A DNA stretch of 64,000 nucleotides from Ruminococcus sp. (GCF_024684275.1 NZ_JAIKXF010000023.1:16509-80508); one strand, 5' to 3'. Positions 53,566-61,757 are shown, counted from the first letter of the stretch. Notes: generated from the sequence alone by a model not told the origin. A program made the numbers and translations.

Positions 53566-53841
53566 ATGACAAAGACAGAATTAATCAGCGCAGTTGCTGA
53601 AAAGGCTGACTTCACAAAGAAGAACGCAGAGACTGCTGTAAACGCTATCATTGCAACAATCACAGATGCTCTCGCAAGCGGTGAGAAGGTTTCCATCGTT
53701 GGTTTTGGTACTTTTGAAGTTCGTGACCGTAAGGAGAAGCAGGTTATCAACCCTCAGACAAAGAAGATGATGACTGCTCCTGCTTCAAAGGCTCCTGCTT
53801 TCAAGGCTGGTCAGGCTCTCAAGAACGCTGTAAACAAGTAA
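53566..53841 (+). CDS. hup: HU-family DNA-binding protein
   Basis: Nucleoid protein of 91 residues that binds and bends DNA as a dimer. Family features: MTKTELISAVAEKADFTKKN, the beta-arm block GEKVSIVGFGTFEVRDR, and NPQTKKMM with APAFKAGQALKNAVN. ATG 53566 follows GGAGG by 10 bases; an ATG at 53551 overlaps that site. It is followed 18 bases on by a Lys/Ala-rich protein. Confidence 0.96.
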   Translation: MTKTELISAVAEKADFTKKNAETAVNAIIATITDALASGEKVSIVGFGTFEVRDRKEKQVINPQTKKMMTAPASKAPAFKAGQALKNAVNK

Positions 53842-53859
53842 TTCGAGGAGGATACTATC

Positions 53860-54276
53860 ATGCCAGATAAGAAGACTGCAGAAACAAAGGTAGAGGTAAC
53901 AGCTGCTGCTCCTGCTGAGGAGAAAAAGGCTGCTGCAAAGAAGGCTCCTGCTGCAAAGAAGCCTGCTGAGAAGAAGGCTGCTGCCGCAAAGAAGCCTGCT
54001 GAGAAGAAGGCTGCCGCTGCAAAGAAGCCTGCTGAGAAGAAGGCTACAGCTGCTAAGAAGCCTGCTGCTAAGAAAACAGCTGCAGCTGCTGTAGACAGCA
54101 AGGTAGTTATTCAGGCTATGGGTTCAGAGGTAAACACAGCTGAGCTTATTGCTAAGGCTACTAAGGCTTCAGGTGCAAAGACGGTCAAGAAGGTTGACGT
54201 TTATGTAAGACCTGAGGTAAACAAGGTTTATTATGTTGTCAACGGCGATATCCTTGGCGATTTTGATCTTTTCTAA
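53860..54276 (+). CDS. DUF6465-type protein with histone H1-like Lys/Ala repeats
   Basis: 138 residues in two parts. Residues about 20-75 consist of tandem AKKPAEKKAAA units (at least three near-identical copies), a highly basic, disordered tail like the C-terminus of histone H1 and the HU extension of some bacteria. Residues about 78-138 are a small alpha/beta domain (VVIQAMGSEVNTAELIAKAT, KVDVYVRPEVNKVYYVVNGD). The HU gene is directly upstream, so it may be part of the nucleoid. GAGGAGG precedes the ATG, and a terminator follows. Confidence 0.85.
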   Translation: MPDKKTAETKVEVTAAAPAEEKKAAAKKAPAAKKPAEKKAAAAKKPAEKKAAAAKKPAEKKATAAKKPAAKKTAAAAVDSKVVIQAMGSEVNTAELIAKATKASGAKTVKKVDVYVRPEVNKVYYVVNGDILGDFDLF

Positions 54277-54284
54277 GAATTATG

Positions 54285-54312
54285 AAAGCTCCGCTTTGTG
54301 CGGAGCTTTTTG
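54285..54312 (+). terminator. Terminator of the HU operon
   Basis: AAAGCTCCGC (54285-54294) pairs with GCGGAGCTTT (54300-54309), then T-run. Confidence 0.9.
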
Positions 54313-54324
54313 TGCTTTATACAA

Positions 54325-54352
54325 AAATGCTCCTCGTGGTCGTGGAGCATTT
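54325..54352. other. Second hairpin after the HU operon
   Basis: AAATGCTCC (54325-54333) pairs with GGAGCATTT (54344-54352). The T-run is short, so it may be a back-up terminator. Confidence 0.5.
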
Positions 54353-54392
54353 CTTATGTGTGAATGTACAAAAGGATACATGGCTTTTGCCG

Positions 54393-54408
54393 TATAATGT
54401 ACATTATA
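54393..54408. promoter_or_regulatory. Perfect 16-bp palindrome upstream of the pectate lyase gene
   Basis: TATAATGTACATTATA is its own reverse complement. It lies about 90 bp before the -35 box of the gene at 54594 and is a candidate regulator site. The remaining intergenic DNA (54310-54593) shows no gene. Confidence 0.45.
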
Positions 54409-54495
54409 TTGTTCAATGCGGCTGTAAATGACCGATTGTATGTGATTTATAAAGCATAATGACACAAAGTATCAGCTTATAAGTACTATATGTCA

Positions 54496-54524
54496 TTGAA
54501 ATGTTTCTGGGACGGATATATAAT
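54496..54524 (+). promoter_or_regulatory. Promoter of the PL1-PL9 gene
   Basis: TTGAAA (54496-54501), 17-bp spacer, TATAAT (54519-54524). An imperfect hairpin (GAAAAGCGC...GCGTTTTC) follows in the leader. Confidence 0.75.
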
Positions 54525-54593
54525 ATAGTCAGTAAGAGGAAAAGCGCACGATAGCAGCGTTTTCAGAGGATATTAAAATTTGGAGGGATCATC

Positions 54594-57500
54594 ATGAGAA
54601 ATAATGTGATGAAGTTAAGAGCAGCTTCCGTTGCAGCTGCTGCAATGATGACTGTTTCTGCTGCTGTGGGAACAACGGCTTCGGTTCCCGGGATCAGATC
54701 AGGCTTGTCTGTCATCACTGCCTATGCTGCTGAAAGCAGCGTAAAGGTGCTAAGCAGCGCTGGCTTCGGCGAGGGAATGTACGCAACATGGTCTTCTGTT
54801 TCGGGAGCATCGGGCTACAATGTCTATGTGGACGGAACAAAGATAGACTCAATGCTCATCAGACAGTACAGCGGCTATATGAGAGCAGACGCTGTAGGTC
54901 TCAAGGCGGGCAGCCACACAATGAAGATAGTTCCTGTTATCGGAGGCAAGGAGGACGGCTCAAAGGCTGCCGAGGCAAAGGCAAATGCCTATGCACATGA
55001 CAGAAGCGGATTTGGCTTCGTGAACGGAAATTCAAACGGAGCTTATAATGCTGACGGTACCCTTAAAAGCAATGCCATTGTCGTATACGTTACAAACGGG
55101 AATAAGGACAGCGTTACGGCAAGTATAGACGCCACAGGCAATGGTGCAGAGACTCTTACAGGCGTTCAGAATATCATCACAGGCTACAAGAAGGGCAAGG
55201 AATCAAGACCTCTCAATATCAGATTTATCGGAAATATCACAGATCCCTCCGTCCTGACAAAGGGCGACCTCATGGTGGATTCAGTAAAAGCAGGCTGTAC
55301 TATCGAAGGTATAGGCAGCGACGCTGTTCTCAACGGTTTCGGAATCATTATCAAGAACAGCTCAAATATCGAGGTAAGGAATCTCGGCTTTATGAACTGC
55401 GACAGCACAGAAGGCGATGACTGCGGTCTACAGCAGGGCAACGATCATATCTGGGTGCATAACTGCGACTTCTTCTATGGAAATGCAGGCTCAGACGCCG
55501 ATCAGGTAAAGGGCGACGGCGCACTGGATACCAAGACCTCTACTTTTATTACTCACTCTTACAATCACTTCTGGGACAACGGCAAGTGCAACTTGCAGGG
55601 CATGAAGTCTGAGTCTACAGAGAATTATATAACATACCACCACAACTGGTATGACCACTCAGACTCAAGACACCCCAGAATAAGGACCTGTTCCGTACAC
55701 TGCTACAACAACTACTTTGACGGCAACGCAAAGTATGGTGTTGGTGTAACTATGGGCGCTTCGTGCTTCGTAGAGAACAATTATTTCCGCAACTGCAAAT
55801 ATCCTATGCTCATTTCCATGCAGGGCTCTGACGGTATCACAGGCGGTACATTCTCCGGTGAGGCAGGCGGTGTTATCAAGTCATTCGGCAACTATATGAC
55901 AGGTCAGAAGGCTTACACTTCTTATCAGCAGAACACGACGGATTTCGACGCTTATGAGGCATCATCAAGAAACGAAAAGCTCAGCGGCGATGTTAAGGCT
56001 AAGAGCGGCGGAACTGCTTATAATAACTTTGACACATCAGCTGTAATGTACAGCTATACTCCCGATAATGCTTCAGATGTGCCTGCTGTTGTGACATCAA
56101 AGGCAGGACGAGTTGACGGCGGCGACTTCAAGTGGCAGTTCAATAATGCCGTTGATGATGACAGCTATGCTGTAAATCAGGGACTCAAGGACGCACTTGT
56201 TTCATACAAGGGCACTGTTACAGCTATAGGCAGCGGCTTCAAGGAGGACAATGCTCCTGCACCTGCTGTTACAACTACAACTGCTGCTCAGCCTGTAGTT
56301 ACCAATATTACTACAACTACAGTCATTACAACTGCACAGCAGCCTCCTGCAGCAACGACTACAGCAGCTCCTGTGATCACTCCGGTAACAGGTGCTAAGG
56401 TGATATATGCTTCTCCGAACGGCGGCGGTGACGGAAAGTCCGAGAATTCACCTACAGACGTTCTCACAGCTATAAAATCAGTACCTGCCGGCGGAACTAT
56501 CCTGCTTCTCGGCGGTACATACAAGTACACCTCAACTATCATGATAGAGGAAAGCAATTCCGGAAGCGCAGGTGCTTACAAGACCATTGCAGCTGCTCCT
56601 AATGCGACAGTAAAGTTTGACTTTACAGGACAGGCTGTTGACGGCGCAAACCGCGGCTTTGTTCTTGACGGCTCATACTGGCACTTCTATGGTTTTGAGA
56701 TAGCCAACGCCGGCGACAACGGTATGCTTCTTTCAGGCGACAACAATATCATCGAGATGATGGTATTTGACCGCAATCAGGATACAGGTCTTCAGATTTC
56801 AAGATACAACAGCTCATACAATACTATTGCTCAGTGGCCTGCAAATAACCTTGTAAAGAACTGCACATCGCGCAATAACTGCGATGACGCAACTATGGAG
56901 AATGCTGACGGCTTTGCTGCCAAGCTCACCTGCGGCGAGGGCAATGTGTTTGACGGCTGTATCGCTTACTGCAACTCAGATGACGGCTGGGACCTCTACG
57001 CTAAGGAGGCAACAGGTCCTATCGGCAAGGTTACTATCAAGAACAGTATCGCATTCCGCAACGGATTTACCGAGGACGGCAGGGGCTACGGCGACTGCGA
57101 CGGCAACGGCTTCAAGCTGGGCGGCGGCGGAGTAGGTACACGCCACTCTGTTGAGAACTGTCTCGCGTTTGAGAACCTCAACTGCGGTTTTACAGACAAT
57201 AACAACCCTAAGTTCGGCGATATGAAGAACTGTACAGCATACAACAACGGTATCGGCGGCAAGGGCAAGGCAAACTATATGGTATATCGCTGTGATACCT
57301 CAGCTACATTCAACGGTATTATGTCATACATCAATACAGGCAAGGTTACAAAGACCAATGCTGCCGGTATCAAGGTCTCTAATGATAAGTTCGTAGGAAG
57401 CATGAACAATTCTGTTTACTACAACAGCAAGTATTACTATGCTAAGTCAAATACAACTATGACTAACGGCGCTAAGCTCGGTGATGTCATAACTCCTGCT

Positions 57501-58010
57501 GACAGCGATTTCATAAGCCTTAACGTAGGCGGTTTGGGTACAGATTTCCACAAGCAGTGGAGAAACAGCGACGGTTCTCCAAAGCCCGGCGGTTTTGCCG
57601 AGACGACAGGTTCGAGCCAGTACAAGAGTATCGGATACCATATGAGCGGCGGAGTTTCAATTACTGCTTCTCCCGATCCATATGATATAGATATGACTCC
57701 TGTTGAGACTGCTTCTTCAACAACAACTACGACCACTACAACTACAACTGCTGCTATCACTACCACTTCTTCAACTACCGTTCCTGTACCTGTCGGCAAG
57801 GCAGGCGACGCAAACGGTGACGATCAGGTGGATATGTCAGACGTTGTACTCATCATGCAGTCCCTTGCAAATCCCAACAAGTACACTATCGCTGCCGAAA
57901 ACCGCGATAAAGCCGACGTTGAACACAAGGGCAACGGCATTACAACTGCCGACGCACTTTCTATCCAGAGATACCTTCTCGGACTTGTGCCAGCTCTCCC
58001 CGAATCCTGA
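54594..58010 (+). CDS. Secreted double pectate lyase: PL1, linker, PL9, linker, dockerin
   Basis: Signal peptide about 1-45 (ends ITAYAAES). A fibronectin-like stretch (45-125) precedes the PL1 beta-helix (about 130-460), with HHNWYDHSDSRHPRIR; Arg359 in RHPRIR fits the PL1 catalytic Arg (RxPxxR). A Thr-rich linker (about 540-600) leads to a PL9 beta-helix (about 602-950). PL9 calcium and catalytic residues align: Asp772 (ADGFA), Asp796, Asp797 and Asp800 (DDGWD) and Lys841 (NGFKLGG); spacings 24 and 4 equal those of Dickeya Pel9A. A second Thr linker and a dockerin (GDANGDDQVDMSD; ADVEHKGNGITTADALSIQ) end the protein. It should cut homogalacturonan in the cellulosome. 1138 residues. Confidence 0.93.
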   Translation: MRNNVMKLRAASVAAAAMMTVSAAVGTTASVPGIRSGLSVITAYAAESSVKVLSSAGFGEGMYATWSSVSGASGYNVYVDGTKIDSMLIRQYSGYMRADAVGLKAGSHTMKIVPVIGGKEDGSKAAEAKANAYAHDRSGFGFVNGNSNGAYNADGTLKSNAIVVYVTNGNKDSVTASIDATGNGAETLTGVQNIITGYKKGKESRPLNIRFIGNITDPSVLTKGDLMVDSVKAGCTIEGIGSDAVLNGFGIIIKNSSNIEVRNLGFMNCDSTEGDDCGLQQGNDHIWVHNCDFFYGNAGSDADQVKGDGALDTKTSTFITHSYNHFWDNGKCNLQGMKSESTENYITYHHNWYDHSDSRHPRIRTCSVHCYNNYFDGNAKYGVGVTMGASCFVENNYFRNCKYPMLISMQGSDGITGGTFSGEAGGVIKSFGNYMTGQKAYTSYQQNTTDFDAYEASSRNEKLSGDVKAKSGGTAYNNFDTSAVMYSYTPDNASDVPAVVTSKAGRVDGGDFKWQFNNAVDDDSYAVNQGLKDALVSYKGTVTAIGSGFKEDNAPAPAVTTTTAAQPVVTNITTTTVITTAQQPPAATTTAAPVITPVTGAKVIYASPNGGGDGKSENSPTDVLTAIKSVPAGGTILLLGGTYKYTSTIMIEESNSGSAGAYKTIAAAPNATVKFDFTGQAVDGANRGFVLDGSYWHFYGFEIANAGDNGMLLSGDNNIIEMMVFDRNQDTGLQISRYNSSYNTIAQWPANNLVKNCTSRNNCDDATMENADGFAAKLTCGEGNVFDGCIAYCNSDDGWDLYAKEATGPIGKVTIKNSIAFRNGFTEDGRGYGDCDGNGFKLGGGGVGTRHSVENCLAFENLNCGFTDNNNPKFGDMKNCTAYNNGIGGKGKANYMVYRCDTSATFNGIMSYINTGKVTKTNAAGIKVSNDKFVGSMNNSVYYNSKYYYAKSNTTMTNGAKLGDVITPADSDFISLNVGGLGTDFHKQWRNSDGSPKPGGFAETTGSSQYKSIGYHMSGGVSITASPDPYDIDMTPVETASSTTTTTTTTTTAAITTTSSTTVPVPVGKAGDANGDDQVDMSDVVLIMQSLANPNKYTIAAENRDKADVEHKGNGITTADALSIQRYLLGLVPALPES

Positions 58011-58042
58011 TAGATTTGGGTTCTCTCTAATATAATGACGTG

Positions 58043-58078
58043 AAAAAAGGAACCATGCCCCCCATAGGTTCCTTTTTT
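58043..58078 (+). terminator. Terminator after the PL1-PL9 gene
   Basis: AAAAAAGGAACC (58043-58054) pairs with GGTTCCTTTTTT (58067-58078). Confidence 0.92.
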
Positions 58079-58080
58079 CA

Positions 58081-58105
58081 TTATTTAAGCAAAATGCTTA
58101 AATAA
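58081..58105. promoter_or_regulatory. Perfect inverted repeat before the GH26 promoter
   Basis: TTATTTAAGC (58081-58090) and GCTTAAATAA (58096-58105) are inverted copies with a 5-base centre. It lies 36 bp upstream of the -35 box and may be an operator. Confidence 0.45.
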
Positions 58106-58141
58106 TCACAGAATTTTTACATATAAAACGGGGCTTTTGTG

Positions 58142-58170
58142 TTGACATAGGGCTTAAAAGATTGTATAAT
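58142..58170 (+). promoter_or_regulatory. Consensus promoter of the GH26 gene
   Basis: TTGACA (58142-58147), 17-bp spacer, TATAAT (58165-58170). Confidence 0.88.
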
Positions 58171-58212
58171 AAAGTTGAAATACTATTGGCGTATCCAATA
58201 AAGGAGGAAAAT

Positions 58213-60324
58213 ATGAAAAACAGACTAAAAAAATCATTGGCACTGGCAGCTGCGGGCGTTATGGCAGCAGTACAGTGCAGCTCCCTCTCTTTTTTCAGTT
58301 CCTTTGCAGCAGGTGAGGCGACTGCTGCGACTAAGTTCCCTTACACTATCGAGGGCGAGGACATGGAGGGCGCAGAGCTCTGGACAAGTATCTATCAGAC
58401 AGAGATACCGGGATACTCAGGAAAGGGCTTCTATTATCTCACTGCTAAACCCGGCTCATTTGAGGTGAATGTTCCTGAGGATGGTATGTATTCTATCGTT
58501 GTTCACGGCGCACAGATACTCAATCAGGAGGGCAGACAGCAGGCTGTCAAGATAAACGGTGTAAAATACATTACTCAGGCTGCTTATTCAGATAAGTGGG
58601 TGGACTATGATTTCGGTATGGTACGTATGAATAAGGGCGTTAATACTATCGAGTTTATCAACGAGTACGGCTATATGGCAATAGATACAGTTACAGTTGA
58701 CCACGCTCAGTTCCCCGACCTCTCAAAGGCGAGCGATACACCTGTAGATGCAAAGGCAACACCGGAGACTAAGGCTCTCATGAAGTATCTCAAGAGCGTT
58801 TACGGTAAGAATATCCTCTCAGGTCAGCAGGAGATCTATGGCGGCGGACATTCTGTTCAGACCACTATCCGCTATGACGCAAATGCAAATAAATGCGTTG
58901 ATCAGGAAGGCGTCGAGTATGTTATCGACGAGGAGAGCTGGGATAAGACCGAGCAGGGCGAGAAGTTCCCGTGGCACTGCACAGGTCCCGACGGACAGGT
59001 CTACACATACAGCACTCAGAACCGCAATTATACATATAATGACTACGATTACGAGGTAAGATACCTAAAGAAGCTCACAGGTGAAGAGCCTGCTATCCGC
59101 GGCTTTGATTTTGGCAGCTACTGCCCATGTTATGCATGGGACGACGGCGTTGCACAGCGTATGATAGATTGGGCAGCTAAGAAAAACGGTATCTGTACGG
59201 CTTCATGGCACGTAAATGTGCCTACTCAGAAGGCTGACTATACTCTCGGAGAGCCTCTTGCCTTTGAAAAGACCACTTATACCGAAAAAACTGACTTTAT
59301 TACTGCTAACTGCATGAAAAAGGGCACTATGGAGTATGATTATTTCCAGCTGTGCATGAAGAACCTTGCAGCAGAGCTGAAAAAGCTTCAGGACGCAGGC
59401 GTTCCCGTTATCTTCCGTCCCTTCCATGAGGCAGAGGGCAACCCCAGCCGTACCGATGATCCTATTGACGGCTCCGGAGCATGGTTCTGGTGGTCAAAGG
59501 AGGGCGCTGTAGTATATAATCAGCTGTGGGCTTTCCTACAGGATACCCTCACAAATGAATACGGTCTCCATAACCTCATCTGGGAGCAGAATCTCTATGC
59601 GTGGTCTGATAACTCCGCTAAGTGGTACTCGGGTGATGATAAAGTTGATATTGTAGGCTTTGATAAGTACAACTGCCAGTACAACCGCCATGACGGCAAA
59701 CAGCAGGGCGTACCAAATGAGGATGCTGAGGCAGGTATATTCTATACTCTCAACAGATTCGTAAAGGGCAATAAAATGGTATCAATGCCAGAAAATGACT
59801 CTATACCCGGACTTAACAATATGCAGGTCGAACACGCTTACTGGCTGTATTTCTGTCCGTGGTATGATTCGGAGCAGGCTCATTTCCTCTGCGGTGAGGA
59901 TTATCAGGACGCCGATTCAGTAAAGGCTCTTTATAACAGTGATTTCTGCATCACACTTTCAGAGCTTCCAAAGAATCTGTACAAGGGCGGCACTGAGCCT
60001 TCAACTTCATCGACAACAACTACAGTGAAGCCTGTAGTCACAACAACAACTACAACAGCTCCACTGCCGACAGATGTGAAGTATGGCGACGCGAACTGTG
60101 ACAGCAGTGTGGATATGTCAGATGTGGTTCTGATCATGCAGAGCCTTGCAAATCCAAATAAATACGGCTTGAATGGTTCTGATGACAGCCATATTACCGC
60201 AAAGGGACAGCTCAACGGTGATGTTGATGTGACTGTAAAGGGCATTACCTCTAATGACGCTCTGAGAATACAGGAGTTCCTTCTCGGAAAGATAGCAGAT
60301 CTTGATCCAAGCGCTAAAAAATAA
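58213..60324 (+). CDS. Secreted GH26 beta-mannanase with CBM35-like module and dockerin
   Basis: ATG 58213 follows AAGGAGG and starts a signal peptide (KNRLKKSLALAAAGVMAAVQ); an ATG at 58162 lies in the -10 region. A CBM35-like module (about 40-175: YTIEGEDMEGAELW, GFYYLTAKPGSFEVNVPEDG) comes before the GH26 barrel (about 185-590). The acid/base is Glu406 in FRPFHEAEGNP, the nucleophile Glu527 in SMPENDSIPG. The aromatic block GAWFWWSKEG is typical of mannanases. A Thr-rich linker and a dockerin (GDANCDSSVDMSD; GDVDVTVKGITSNDALRIQ) follow. It should cut mannan/galactomannan in the cellulosome. Confidence 0.94.
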   Translation: MKNRLKKSLALAAAGVMAAVQCSSLSFFSSFAAGEATAATKFPYTIEGEDMEGAELWTSIYQTEIPGYSGKGFYYLTAKPGSFEVNVPEDGMYSIVVHGAQILNQEGRQQAVKINGVKYITQAAYSDKWVDYDFGMVRMNKGVNTIEFINEYGYMAIDTVTVDHAQFPDLSKASDTPVDAKATPETKALMKYLKSVYGKNILSGQQEIYGGGHSVQTTIRYDANANKCVDQEGVEYVIDEESWDKTEQGEKFPWHCTGPDGQVYTYSTQNRNYTYNDYDYEVRYLKKLTGEEPAIRGFDFGSYCPCYAWDDGVAQRMIDWAAKKNGICTASWHVNVPTQKADYTLGEPLAFEKTTYTEKTDFITANCMKKGTMEYDYFQLCMKNLAAELKKLQDAGVPVIFRPFHEAEGNPSRTDDPIDGSGAWFWWSKEGAVVYNQLWAFLQDTLTNEYGLHNLIWEQNLYAWSDNSAKWYSGDDKVDIVGFDKYNCQYNRHDGKQQGVPNEDAEAGIFYTLNRFVKGNKMVSMPENDSIPGLNNMQVEHAYWLYFCPWYDSEQAHFLCGEDYQDADSVKALYNSDFCITLSELPKNLYKGGTEPSTSSTTTTVKPVVTTTTTTAPLPTDVKYGDANCDSSVDMSDVVLIMQSLANPNKYGLNGSDDSHITAKGQLNGDVDVTVKGITSNDALRIQEFLLGKIADLDPSAKK

Positions 60325-60333
60325 GAAGACATA

Positions 60334-60361
60334 AAAAAAGCGGTCCATTGGACCGCTTTTT
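60334..60361. terminator. Bidirectional terminator between GH26 and the radical SAM gene
   Basis: AAAAAAGCGGTCC-ATT-GGACCGCTTTTTC, with A-run and T-run on the two sides. Confidence 0.9.
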
Positions 60362-60362
60362 C

Positions 60363-61112
60363 TTATGGTTTGTAGTTTCTGATTATTTCGAGTATATCCA
60401 TCTCATAGATATTTCCGCCGAGAACACTGCCGTCGGGATCAAATGACAGGGTACGGATATGCTTCGGATCGTCCTCATAGGGATTGGCGACAGAGCTGTC
60501 CTCGTCAAAGTATTCCGCAAGAAGCACCTTTGCGTTGCCCTGCGGAAAAATGATATTGCCCTCTGAAACGCAGAAGCCCTTGTCTGTGAATATCTTCAGC
60601 AGTCTGTGCGTTTCGTTGTTGTATGGATTGTCGTCCTCGGGGCTTCTCAGCCACGCAGGACTTAGAAAAATGGGAACTCCCACATTTCTCACAGATTCTG
60701 CAAAAAGCGTCACAGGCTCAAGTGGGATAGTCTCCTGATGAAAAGCGTCAACGGAAAGCAGAACGCGATTTACGCCGCTGTCGGCAAGCATTTGAGCGAC
60801 TTCACGTATCCTGTTCTCATTTTTACTGAAATAGCCGTTGGTTATGACTTCATGCTGCGGTATATCAGCAGCTTTTGCAGCACTGTGTATCGTGCAGACG
60901 GTCTCAGGGTAGAGGAGAGGCTCTCCGCCGAAGGTCATCAGCGACTTTATATCGTAGTGTCGGCAGACCTTGGCAATGGCTCTTGCAGCCGCAGTGCCGT
61001 CTATATGGCTGCCGCTGAAAATGTGGCTTCCCTCGCTGCAATGTCTGCATTTGCCTGTGCAGCCCATTGTCACAACGAATTCTATTCTTTCAAGGTTTAT
61101 GTATTTGTTCAT
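60363..61112 (-). CDS. Radical SAM protein of unknown substrate
   Basis: 249 residues. The cluster motif CTGKCRHC (CX3CX2C) is at about 18-25, followed by the SAM-binding LMTFGGEPLLYPE and LLSVDAFHQETIPLE. There is no C-terminal SPASM-type Cys cluster, and no recognisable peptide-precursor gene is adjacent. Its small size and GGEPLL motif are like the small radical SAM enzymes of the activase/MoaA-like type. AAAGGAG at 7 bases precedes the ATG at 61112. The dCMP deaminase gene lies upstream on the same strand, with the structured leader between them. The function cannot be told. Confidence 0.85.
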   Translation of the reverse strand: MNKYINLERIEFVVTMGCTGKCRHCSEGSHIFSGSHIDGTAAARAIAKVCRHYDIKSLMTFGGEPLLYPETVCTIHSAAKAADIPQHEVITNGYFSKNENRIREVAQMLADSGVNRVLLSVDAFHQETIPLEPVTLFAESVRNVGVPIFLSPAWLRSPEDDNPYNNETHRLLKIFTDKGFCVSEGNIIFPQGNAKVLLAEYFDEDSSVANPYEDDPKHIRTLSFDPDGSVLGGNIYEMDILEIIRNYKP

Positions 61113-61228
61113 ATTAACTGCTCCTTTAATATTTTTTAAATATGTATGGCGCAGTATGGGAACTTTTCTTACTCGGTGGGACGTTCCCTTTATTACTGCA
61201 CCGAGCAGTTAATTCGTTTTATCACCAT
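61113..61228 (-). promoter_or_regulatory. Structured leader of the radical SAM gene: possible pseudoknot plus SD-covering helix
   Basis: In the minus-strand RNA: CTCGGTG (61205-61199) can pair with CACCGAG (61178-61172). GGGAAC (61188-61183) and GCAGTA (61199-61194) can pair with GTTCCC (61163-61158) and TACTGC (61156-61151). The second helix starts inside the loop of the first, so together they make an H-type pseudoknot. ATTAACTGCTC (61213-61203) also matches GAGCAGTTAAT (61123-61113), perfect 11-bp, which covers part of the ribosome binding site and the spacer to the ATG. It does not match a riboswitch family I recognise. Confidence 0.6.
61193..61228 (-). CDS. Candidate 11-codon leader peptide ORF
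   Basis: On the minus strand AAGGTG (61240-61235), six bases, ATG 61228, then MVIKRINCSVQ and TAA (61195-61193). The Shine-Dalgarno overlaps the deaminase stop (TAA 61241-61239). The same SD-spacer string AGGTGAAAACAATG begins the deaminase gene. Translation through it would open the SD-covering helix and the first pseudoknot helix, so it could couple translation of the radical SAM gene. No homology can be claimed for such a short peptide. Confidence 0.4.
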   Translation of the reverse strand: MVIKRINCSVQ

Positions 61229-61238
61229 TGTTTTCACC

Positions 61239-61721
61239 TTACACTGAAAGAGTTATATTCTTTCCGCTGGGCTTGTATTCCTCGGTTGTGACTCCACACT
61301 TGTCAAAAAGTATGCACGAAGCCTTTACACCGTCGGTATCGGCGTATTTGTTGCTGTAGTAGACCACACGCTTGATACCTGACTGTATTATAGCCTTAGC
61401 GCACTCGTTGCAGGGGAAAAGAGTTACATAGAGAGTGCAGCCGCTGAGACTTCCGAAGCTGCTGTTGAGGATAGCGTTGAGCTCCGCGTGGCATACAAAG
61501 GGGTACTTTGTATCAAGAGGGGAGTCGGCACTGCGCTCCCAGGGCATATCATCGTCGTCACAGCCTGTTGGCATACCGTTATAGCCTACGGAAACTATCT
61601 TGTGCTGGTCGTTGACGATACAAGCGCCTACCTGTGTGGAGTTGTCCTTGCTGCGCTGTGCGGAGAGCATTGCAATGCCCATGAAATACTCGTCCCAGCT
61701 TATATAATCGGTTCTTTTCAT
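61239..61721 (-). CDS. Deoxycytidylate deaminase family protein (dCMP deaminase / ComEB type)
   Basis: 160 residues. The zinc site is HAE in FVCHAELNAIL and PCxxC in FPCNECAKAI; the upstream QVGACIVNDQ and VGYNGMPTGCDDDD are typical of dCMP deaminases, which make dUMP for thymidylate synthesis. ATG 61721 follows GAGGTGAAAACA. A longer frame to 61928 runs into the tRNA gene and is rejected. It has its own promoter. Confidence 0.93.
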   Translation of the reverse strand: MKRTDYISWDEYFMGIAMLSAQRSKDNSTQVGACIVNDQHKIVSVGYNGMPTGCDDDDMPWERSADSPLDTKYPFVCHAELNAILNSSFGSLSGCTLYVTLFPCNECAKAIIQSGIKRVVYYSNKYADTDGVKASCILFDKCGVTTEEYKPSGKNITLSV

Positions 61722-61757
61722 TGTTTTCACCTCGGTATTATTCGTAAATGATAATTT

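Noticed and set aside
53900..54080. Repeat that could be taken for a CRISPR-like array or VNTR in non-coding DNA
   Set aside because: It is in frame within the Lys/Ala protein and encodes AKKPAEKKAAA units. There are no spacers of regular length.
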